Assembly (NCBI GenBank): GCA_903861445.1
Contig: CAIOUK010000009.1
Span: 1 to 5,265, forward strand
Length of the DNA stretch: 5,265 nt
DNA from: an uncultured Verrucomicrobia subdivision 3 bacterium
GTDB lineage: Bacteria; Verrucomicrobiota; Verrucomicrobiia; Limisphaerales; UBA11358
Reading direction: 5' to 3'
How positions within the stretch are numbered: position 1 is the first letter of the stretch; every line of letters begins with the position of its first letter. The position numbers and the translations under genes were made by a program. Below are positions 1-5,131 of the stretch, piece after piece. Below the pieces are notes generated by a model. The model was given only the letters and a program-made list of their open reading frames with translations. It had not been told where the DNA came from and ran no database searches.

Positions 1-768
1 CAGCAGTTTCACCTGAATCGTCGCGTCAATCTCGCCAATTTCATCCAAGAACAGCGTGCCGCCCTGCGCCTGTTCAAACCGCCCGATGCGCCGCTCGTGC
101 GCGCCGGTGAACGCGCCGCGCTCGTGACCAAACAGCTCGCTTTCCAGCAACGTCGGCGCGAGCGCCGCGCAATGAACCGTGACGAACGGCTGCTTGGCGC
201 GCGGACTCAACTGGTGCAGCGCCTTCGCGATGAGTTCTTTGCCCGTGCCGCTCTCGCCGAGCACCAAAACCGTCGCGCGCGTCGGCGCGACCTGCTGGAC
301 GATTTCAAAAATCTCCGTCATCACCGGCGACTGGCCGACGATGTTTTCCAGGCCGAACTTGGCGTCCAGTTGTTTTCGCAGCGAAACATTTTCCACTTCC
401 AGCGTTTGCTGCTTCAGCGCGCGGGCAATGCGCATCTCCAACTCGTCAATCTGTAAACGCCCTTTGGCGATATAATCATCCGCGCCGCGCTTCATCGCGT
501 CCACCGCGAGTTCCTCCGAACCGTAAGCCGTCATCAAAATGCACACCGGCGGCTGCGGCAGCGACTTGGCGCGCGAAATCAACTTCATGCCGTCCTCGTT
601 CGGCAGCCGGAAATCCGTGAGCATCACATCGAAATTTTCCGATTCCAAAAGATTCATCGCCGCCTTCGCGTCCTCGGCGATGTAAACGTCGTAGCGTTCC
701 TCGAGCGCCGCGCGCAAACCTTCGCGCGTCGTCTTTTCATCATCCACGATGAGCAAGGTCGGTTTCAT
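1..768 (-). CDS. NtrC-family sigma-54-dependent response regulator, 3' end cut by window edge
   Basis: The first 256 residues are present, with no stop before the left edge. Residues 1-118 are a receiver domain: acidic pocket D9/D10, phosphoacceptor D52 in TDFRLP, switch T80 and conserved K102. A helical linker (about 105-137) leads into the sigma-54 AAA+ domain from about residue 138. This shows Walker A GESGTGKE (171-178), the sigma-54-contacting loop GAFTGA (218-223) and Walker B TLFLDE (238-243). Family members usually have about 450-480 residues, so the sensor motifs, arginine fingers and Fis-type HTH should lie beyond the window. When phosphorylated, such proteins hydrolyse ATP to open sigma-54 promoters. 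The start is the only ATG giving a full receiver; no Shine-Dalgarno precedes it. It lies 106 bases after the kinase gene and is probably cotranscribed with it. One oddity is that K102 is followed by Gly where Pro is usual. Targets are unknown. Confidence 0.95.
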   Translation of the reverse strand, partial: MKPTLLIVDDEKTTREGLRAALEERYDVYIAEDAKAAMNLLESENFDVMLTDFRLPNEDGMKLISRAKSLPQPPVCILMTAYGSEELAVDAMKRGADDYIAKGRLQIDELEMRIARALKQQTLEVENVSLRKQLDAKFGLENIVGQSPVMTEIFEIVQQVAPTRATVLVLGESGTGKELIAKALHQLSPRAKQPFVTVHCAALAPTLLESELFGHERGAFTGAHERRIGRFEQAQGGTLFLDEIGEIDATIQVKLL

Positions 769-776
769 GTTTTTTT

Positions 777-875
777 AGCCACAGATGGACAAAGATGAAA
801 CACAGATAAGATTTTTAACCGGCTCAATTCAAATTGCTTTTTCCATTTGTGTTTCATCTGTGAAAATCTGTGGCT
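777..875. repeat. Inverted repeat of CACAGAT-like heptads between kinase and regulator genes
   Basis: The two 31-base arms (777-807 and 845-875) are reverse complements at 26 of 31 positions, separated by 37 bases. Each arm holds three heptads at offsets 0, 10 and 21: CACAGAT, CAAAGAT, CACAGAT in the left arm, and CACAGAT, CACAGAT, CACAAAT in the right arm read on the minus strand. The right arm overlaps the first base of the kinase stop codon, and the left arm ends 8 bases before the regulator start. In the kinase-regulator mRNA the arms could pair into a long imperfect hairpin. No U-tract follows it in that direction; a T-rich run follows only on the plus strand, so it does not look like a terminator of this operon. 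It could be a dispersed intergenic repeat or a structure that tunes regulator translation. Confidence 0.8.
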
Positions 876-2131
876 CATTTTTTATTCTCCAGTAAGCGCG
901 GTTTGCGTTCGTGCAGCGGCAGCCAGATGCGGAACGTCGTGCCTTTACCCACGTTGCTTTCCAGTTCAATGCGACCGTTGTGTGCGCGGACGATGCGCTG
1001 GACGATCATCAGGCCGAGACCGCTGCCTTTTTTCTTGGTCGTGTAAAACGGTTCGAAAATGCGGTTGAGTTGCTCCTGCGGAATACCGCCGCCGGTGTCG
1101 GTGACGCTCATCCAAACCGCGTCGCTGTTCTCGCCGGTCTGGAGCGTGAGCGTGCCGCCGGTGGTCATCGCCTGCGATGCGTTTTTCATAAGGTTGACGA
1201 GCACCTGCTGGATTTGCGTCGCGTCAATCGGCGTCGCCGTCAATTGCCGCGCCAGCTTACTCTTGATGCTGATGCCGCGGTTCTCAACTTCCGGTCGCAG
1301 CAAATTTACCGTCTTTTCCATCACGTCATTCAGTGAGCAAATTTTCATCTGCAACGGCGCGGGGCGGATGGCACCGAGAAATTGTGTGACGATGTAATCC
1401 AGCCGGTGAATTTCGCCTTTTGCCACGTCGAGATACTGCTCAAGTTTTTTGGCAACTTCGTCGGTGTCGGTCGACACATGGCGCGCAACCCGCGCAGCCG
1501 TTTTCTTGTCGCCCGCCATTCGCCACTCGTCACCCTTCAGCTTCTTCAGCTCGCGCTCCATGAGTTGCAGATGGATGTGCAGCGCGTTGAGCGGATTGCC
1601 GATTTCATGCGCCACGCTCGCGGCGAGCAGCGTCAGCGCCTGCACGCGTTCGCTTTCGATCGCCTCGAACGTTTTCTGTCGCGCCTCGGTGGCGTCGTGC
1701 AGGATCAGCGCCACGCCGGAACCGCTTGCTGGCCGTGCGCTAGCACCCACGCCGTCCAGCGGCGCGGCGTAGAGCCGGAGAAAACGCGGGCGCGGATAAT
1801 GCACTTCAAATTCATGCCGTGTGACCTGCTCCCCGCCGACGTGGTCGGCATGGGAAATCTTTTCCCAGTCCACCTCCGGCAAAATTTTTGTGATGAGCAG
1901 TTCATTCTCGCTCGGCTGCAGACCGATGAGTCGCGTCACCGCTTGATTGAAGTAAATTACCCGGCCATGCTCATCCACCACCAGCACGCCGTCCTCGATG
2001 GTGTTGAACAGCATTTCCAAAAAGCTGCGCTCGCGGGCGAGCCGCTGAACCACCGTTTGCAACCCTTCAGTGTCCAGCCGTCCGATCCGGCCAAGCACTT
2101 TGTCGAGAAAACTGGATTTCGTTGCTGCCAT
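875..2131 (-). CDS. Soluble PAS-domain sensor histidine kinase (NtrB-like)
   Basis: The protein has 418 residues. A short helical lead (about 1-38) precedes a PAS domain (about 39-150, with GVLVVDEHGRVIYFNQA at its start). The HisKA dimerisation domain has H-box SVAHEIGNP with phosphoacceptor H175. The HATPase_c domain shows an N-box with N313 and N317, G1 box DTGGGI (345-350), F-box FEPFYTT (359-365), G2 box GSGLGL (369-374) and a G3 segment near 393-405. No hydrophobic membrane segment is seen, so it is probably cytoplasmic. It should autophosphorylate and pass phosphate to the regulator encoded just downstream. An oddity is about 28 extra polar residues (near 197-228) between the two HisKA helices compared with NtrB. 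The start fits the domain layout; an AAGGA lies 14 bases upstream. The PAS ligand cannot be inferred. Confidence 0.95.
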   Translation of the reverse strand: MAATKSSFLDKVLGRIGRLDTEGLQTVVQRLARERSFLEMLFNTIEDGVLVVDEHGRVIYFNQAVTRLIGLQPSENELLITKILPEVDWEKISHADHVGGEQVTRHEFEVHYPRPRFLRLYAAPLDGVGASARPASGSGVALILHDATEARQKTFEAIESERVQALTLLAASVAHEIGNPLNALHIHLQLMERELKKLKGDEWRMAGDKKTAARVARHVSTDTDEVAKKLEQYLDVAKGEIHRLDYIVTQFLGAIRPAPLQMKICSLNDVMEKTVNLLRPEVENRGISIKSKLARQLTATPIDATQIQQVLVNLMKNASQAMTTGGTLTLQTGENSDAVWMSVTDTGGGIPQEQLNRIFEPFYTTKKKGSGLGLMIVQRIVRAHNGRIELESNVGKGTTFRIWLPLHERKPRLLENKK

Positions 2132-2183
2132 TGATGATTCGTTTATCCTTACGGTAGCAAAATGGCACAGCCTGATGATTCGT
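2132..2183. repeat. Perfect 11-bp direct repeat upstream of the kinase gene
   Basis: TGATGATTCGT occurs at 2132-2142 and again at 2173-2183 on the plus strand (ACGAATCATCA on the kinase's strand). The copies start 41 bp apart, close to four helical turns. The proximal copy touches the kinase start codon and the distal copy overlaps a TTGACG that could be a -35 box. This geometry would suit a pair of binding sites for a regulator, but no known consensus is recognised and a chance repeat cannot be excluded. Confidence 0.45.
2146..2150 (-). promoter_or_regulatory. Possible Shine-Dalgarno of the kinase gene
   Basis: AAGGA on the minus strand lies 14 bases before the kinase ATG. That is longer than the usual 5-10, so its function is doubtful. 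It is the only purine-rich SD-like motif found upstream of any start in this window. Confidence 0.3.
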
Positions 2184-2186
2184 CAA
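2163..2186 (-). promoter_or_regulatory. Weak candidate promoter for the kinase-regulator unit
   Basis: On the minus strand a TTGACG (-35, 2181-2186) is followed 16-18 bases on by only poor -10 matches (CATTTT or similar). A promoter is expected here because a terminator lies upstream and the kinase gene begins downstream, but the exact elements are uncertain. No sigma-54 GG-N10-GC pattern was found on this strand. Confidence 0.2.
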
Positions 2187-2246
2187 TTCAAAAAAGCGCA
2201 TCTTGTCACAAATTGATGTAAAAATGCCTCCTCTGAAAATGGATTG

Positions 2247-2276
2247 AAAAAGGCGAACAGATTGCTCTGTTCGCCT
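2247..2276 (-). terminator. Intrinsic terminator of the metK-ahcY operon
   Basis: A perfect 10-bp stem (AGGCGAACAG at 2251-2260 pairing with CTGTTCGCCT at 2267-2276) encloses a 6-base loop. Read on the minus strand, it begins 17 bases after the ahcY stop codon. The stem's last T runs into TTTT (2250-2247), giving five Ts in a row. On the plus strand only AATTTATAATT follows, so termination is oriented for ahcY. It separates the SAM-cycle operon from the kinase-regulator unit. Confidence 0.9.
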
Positions 2277-2293
2277 AATTTATAATTCGAAGT

Positions 2294-3826
2294 TTAGTAA
2301 CGGTAGTGTTCCGGCTTATACGGGCCATCCACCGGCACGTTCAGATATTCGGCCTGCGCTTTGGTCAGCTTGGTCAGCACGACGCCGATTTTTTCCAAAT
2401 GCAAACGCGCAACTTCTTCGTCCAGTTTTTTGGACAAGCGATAAACTGATTTCTCATATTTATCTTTGTTCGCCCAGAGATCAATTTGCGCGAGCGTTTG
2501 GTTCGTGAATGAATTCGACATCACAAAACTCGGATGGCCGGTGGCACAGCCAAGGTTCACGAGGCGGCCTTCGGCAAGCATGTAGATACTCTTGTTGCCG
2601 GGGATGTGGTAGCGGTCGTATTGCGGCTTGATGTTTTCGATGCGGACGCCTTTGACTTTCTTGAGCGCGTCCACCTGGATCTCGTTGTCGAAATGGCCGA
2701 TGTTGCAGACGATGGCCTGGTCTTTCATCGCGAGCATGTGCGCGGCGGTGATGATGTCGCAATTGCCGGTGGTGGTGACGTAGATGTCGCCCCAGCCGAG
2801 CGTGCTTTCGACGGTGTTGACCTCGAAGCCTTCCATCGCGGCTTGCAGCGCGTTGATGGGGTCAATCTCGGTGACTACCACGCGTGAACCGTAGGCGCGG
2901 AGCGAATGGGCGCAGCCTTTGCCGACATCGCCGTAACCGCAGACGACGGCGACTTTACCGGCGAGCATGACATCGGTGGCGCGCTTGATGCCGTCCGCGA
3001 GCGATTCGCGGCAGCCGTAGAGGTTGTCAAATTTCGATTTCGTGACCGAGTCGTTCACGTTGATGGCCGGCACGAGCAACGTGCCCGCTTCCTTCATCTG
3101 ATAAAGGCGATGCACGCCGGTGGTCGTTTCTTCGGAAACGCCCTTCCAATCTTTGACGATCTTCGTCCAAAGGCCGGGCTTCTCGGTCGCGAGGCGGCGC
3201 AGGAGCGCTTTCACGACGGAAACTTCGTGGCTGTCGCCCTTGGATTCGTAGGCCCACTTGGAACCTTTTTCCAATTCGTAGCCTTTATGGATGAGCAACG
3301 TCACGTCGCCGCCGTCGTCCACGACGAGTTGCGGACCCTGGTCGCCGGGGAACAAAATCGCTTTGAGTGTCAGCTCCCAATATTCTTCGAGCGTCTCACC
3401 TTTCCAAGCGAACACAGGCGTGCCGGTCGCAGCAATCGCGGCGGCAGCGTGATCCTGCGTGGAAAAAATGTTGCACGAAGCCCAACGCACATTCGCGCCG
3501 AGGGCGACGAGTGTTTCGATAAGCACCGCCGTCTGGATGGTCATGTGCAACGAACCGGTAATACGCACGCCCTTGAGCGGCTTGGATTTTGCGTATTTTT
3601 TGCGAACTGACATCAAGCCCGGCATTTCATGTTCCGCCACGTTGAGTTCCTTGCGGCCCCATTCCGCCAGCGAGAAATCGCGGACGATATAATCTTTGCC
3701 CGCCGGCGTCTGCGCGGCATATTTCGCGAACGTCGCGCTGACTTCAGCGACAACGGCTGCGGATTTGCCGTTGCCGTTCAATTTGAGAACGGTGCGGCGT
3801 GCAGGAGACAATTTAATTTTTTCCAT
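2294..3826 (-). CDS. ahcY: Adenosylhomocysteinase (S-adenosyl-L-homocysteine hydrolase)
   Basis: The enzyme reversibly splits S-adenosylhomocysteine into adenosine and homocysteine using tightly bound NAD, relieving product inhibition of methyltransferases in the cytoplasm. By alignment from memory to the human enzyme, the catalytic and substrate residues are present: H94 in SLHMT, C118, D171 in DDGGD, E233 in SEETTTGVH, N258, K263 and D267 in TKSKFDNLYG. The NAD motif GYGDVGKG is at 297-304. The C-terminus KPEHYRY supplies K504 and Y508, which reach into the neighbouring subunit's cofactor site. It is the long form, with about 40 extra residues near 180-228 as in Pseudomonas and plant enzymes. 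At 510 residues it exceeds the usual 430-475 because of some 43 low-complexity, basic-starting residues before DYIVRD. No other ATG exists until M68, so this start is retained. It lies 21 bases after metK, with no Shine-Dalgarno. Confidence 0.98.
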   Translation of the reverse strand: MEKIKLSPARRTVLKLNGNGKSAAVVAEVSATFAKYAAQTPAGKDYIVRDFSLAEWGRKELNVAEHEMPGLMSVRKKYAKSKPLKGVRITGSLHMTIQTAVLIETLVALGANVRWASCNIFSTQDHAAAAIAATGTPVFAWKGETLEEYWELTLKAILFPGDQGPQLVVDDGGDVTLLIHKGYELEKGSKWAYESKGDSHEVSVVKALLRRLATEKPGLWTKIVKDWKGVSEETTTGVHRLYQMKEAGTLLVPAINVNDSVTKSKFDNLYGCRESLADGIKRATDVMLAGKVAVVCGYGDVGKGCAHSLRAYGSRVVVTEIDPINALQAAMEGFEVNTVESTLGWGDIYVTTTGNCDIITAAHMLAMKDQAIVCNIGHFDNEIQVDALKKVKGVRIENIKPQYDRYHIPGNKSIYMLAEGRLVNLGCATGHPSFVMSNSFTNQTLAQIDLWANKDKYEKSVYRLSKKLDEEVARLHLEKIGVVLTKLTKAQAEYLNVPVDGPYKPEHYRY

Positions 3827-3847
3827 AATGTTTGAATCGTTGATCGG

Positions 3848-5017
3848 TTAAATTGCTTTTTTCAGCGCGGCGACCTTGTCCGTCGCTTCCCAAGTGAGGT
3901 CTTTGTCACTCTTGCCGAAGTGTCCGTAGTTGGTCGTCTTGCTGTAAATCGGACGGCGCAAGTTGAGCTGGTCAATGATGTCCGACGGCTGGAAGCTGAA
4001 CACGCGATTGACCGCGCGAATAATTTTCTCGTTGGAAACCGTGTTCGTGCCGAACGTCTCGACGTGCACGCTCACCGGGTCAGGATGGCCGATGGCGTAG
4101 GCGAATTGCAGTTCGCAACGCGTCGCGAGTCCAGCCGCGACAATATTTTTCGCAACCCAGCGACCCATATAAGCGGCGCTGCGGTCAACCTTCGTCGGGT
4201 CTTTGCCGGAGAACGCGCCGCCGCCGTGACGACCCATGCCGCCGTAAGTGTCCACGATGATTTTGCGGCCAGTCAAACCCGTGTCGCCTTGCGGTCCACC
4301 GACGACAAAACGACCGGTGGGGTTAATGAGAAATTCCGTCTTTGGCGTGAGCAGATTTTTCGGGAGAACTTTCTTGATAACGTTCTCGATGCAAAACTTT
4401 TCAATCTCTGCGTGTTCGACATCCGCCGAGTGTTGCGTGGAGATGACGACATTGGAAATCGAAACCGGCTTGTCATTTTCATAAACGACAGACACCTGCG
4501 ACTTCGCATCGGGGCGCAACCATGCCGCGCCGCCGGCCTTGCGGATGCGTGTGAGTTCGCGACCGAGGCGATGCGCAAACATAATTGGTGCCGGCATAAG
4601 TTCGCGGGTTTCATTGCACGCGTAACCGAACATCAAACCTTGGTCGCCCGCGCCCTGCTTCGCGGTCTTTTTGCCCTTGGCCTTCTTCGCATCCACACCT
4701 TGCGCGATGTCGGGCGACTGCTGCGTCACGATGACATTCACGAAAACTTTGTCCGCATGAAACACATCGTCGTCATTGACGTAACCGATTTCGCGAATCG
4801 CGTCGCGCGCGATCTTTACGAAATCCAATTTTGCCTTCGTCGTAATTTCACCGCCGATGATGGCAACATTCGACTTCACATACGTTTCGCAGGCGACGCG
4901 GCTGAACTTGTCCTGCGCCAAACACGCGTCCAAAACGGCGTCAGAAATGGTGTCAGCGACTTTGTCCGGATGGCCTTCGCCAACGGACTCGGATGAAAAG
5001 ATGTAACGATTGCTCAT
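3848..5017 (-). CDS. metK: S-adenosylmethionine synthetase (methionine adenosyltransferase)
   Basis: MetK makes SAM from methionine and ATP, releasing phosphate and pyrophosphate. The 389-residue length is normal for bacterial MetK and identity to the family is strong throughout. The N-terminal SESVGEGHPDK carries H16 and D18 of the ATP/metal site. The first family signature GAGDQGLMFGYA starts at 122, WLRPDAKSQV is at 166-175, and the glycine-rich second signature GGGAFSGKD is at 265-273, within a long conserved run from NPTGRF to VDRSAAY. The mobile loop before the first signature is lysine-rich (about 109-120) and roughly five residues longer than in E. coli. The ATG start gives the canonical N-terminus. 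No Shine-Dalgarno is seen; the leader is about 40 bases and carries the 5033-5055 palindrome. It is the first gene of the operon with ahcY. Confidence 0.98.
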   Translation of the reverse strand: MSNRYIFSSESVGEGHPDKVADTISDAVLDACLAQDKFSRVACETYVKSNVAIIGGEITTKAKLDFVKIARDAIREIGYVNDDDVFHADKVFVNVIVTQQSPDIAQGVDAKKAKGKKTAKQGAGDQGLMFGYACNETRELMPAPIMFAHRLGRELTRIRKAGGAAWLRPDAKSQVSVVYENDKPVSISNVVISTQHSADVEHAEIEKFCIENVIKKVLPKNLLTPKTEFLINPTGRFVVGGPQGDTGLTGRKIIVDTYGGMGRHGGGAFSGKDPTKVDRSAAYMGRWVAKNIVAAGLATRCELQFAYAIGHPDPVSVHVETFGTNTVSNEKIIRAVNRVFSFQPSDIIDQLNLRRPIYSKTTNYGHFGKSDKDLTWEATDKVAALKKAI

Positions 5018-5032
5018 GTATAATTATGGTTT

Positions 5033-5055
5033 TACGTCAACAACATATTGACGTA
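5033..5055. promoter_or_regulatory. Palindromic operator candidate in the metK-ArsR intergenic region
   Basis: TACGTCAA (5033-5040) and TTGACGTA (5048-5055) are perfect 8-bp inverted arms around a 7-bp centre. The site overlaps the predicted -35 box of the plus-strand regulator and lies at the beginning of the predicted metK transcript. This is where a dimeric winged-helix repressor could block both promoters. In the metK mRNA the same sequence could form an 8-bp hairpin with a 7-base loop, so an RNA role is an alternative. Confidence 0.6.
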
Positions 5056-5075
5056 TCTGGATAGGATGATATAAC
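5048..5075 (+). promoter_or_regulatory. Sigma-70-like promoter for the ArsR-type regulator
   Basis: The -35 box is TTGACG (5048-5053), followed by a 16-base spacer and -10 box TATAAC (5070-5075). Each box matches the consensus at five of six bases. Transcription would begin near 5082, giving a leader of about 50 bases. The -35 box is one arm of the 5033-5055 palindrome. Confidence 0.6.
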
Positions 5076-5093
5076 TAAATTGAAATGCGTCAA
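5066..5093 (-). promoter_or_regulatory. Sigma-70-like promoter for metK-ahcY
   Basis: Read on the minus strand, the -35 box is TTGACG (5093-5088), followed by a 16-base spacer and -10 box TATCAT (5071-5066). Each box matches at five of six bases. The start point would be near 5059. Its -10 box overlaps the -10 box of the opposing promoter by two bases, so the two promoters should compete for polymerase even without a regulator. Confidence 0.6.
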
Positions 5094-5131
5094 ATGGTAT
5101 TTCGGGAAAAATCAGACGCGACGAAATAATT

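Noticed and set aside
777..890. Intrinsic terminator between kinase and response regulator
   Set aside because: The arms can pair, but in the operon's direction the stem is followed by an A-rich run, not U-rich. A T-rich run follows only on the plus strand, where there is no gene to terminate.
1382..2134. Plus-strand open frame of 250 codons opposite the histidine kinase
   Set aside because: Antisense shadow of a kinase with all catalytic boxes intact; no domain, promoter or ribosome site supports it.
2179..2186. TTCGTCAA upstream of the kinase as a further operator half-site of the ArsR-type regulator
   Set aside because: It is a lone half-site without an inverted partner, and CGTCAA also occurs by chance inside coding sequence here (for example near 24-29 and 1222-1228).
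2161..2186. Sigma-54 promoter suggested by TGGCAC at 2163-2168
   Set aside because: The required GC element at the right distance is missing on the plus strand, where no gene follows anyway. On the minus strand the GG to GC gap is 12, not 10.
2906..3610. Plus-strand open frame of 234 codons opposite ahcY
   Set aside because: Antisense shadow of ahcY with no recognisable features.
3920..4996. Long plus-strand open frame (358 codons) opposite metK
   Set aside because: It is the antisense shadow of metK, whose protein is unmistakable on the minus strand. The plus-strand translation has no recognisable domain and is Arg/Ala/Val-rich in the way typical of antisense frames in GC-rich genes.
5018..5131. 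SAM or SAH riboswitch upstream of metK-ahcY
   Set aside because: The predicted leader is only about 40 bases with a single 8-bp hairpin. I could not fit a SAM-I four-way junction or the SAH riboswitch core. A covariance-model search of this region would settle it.
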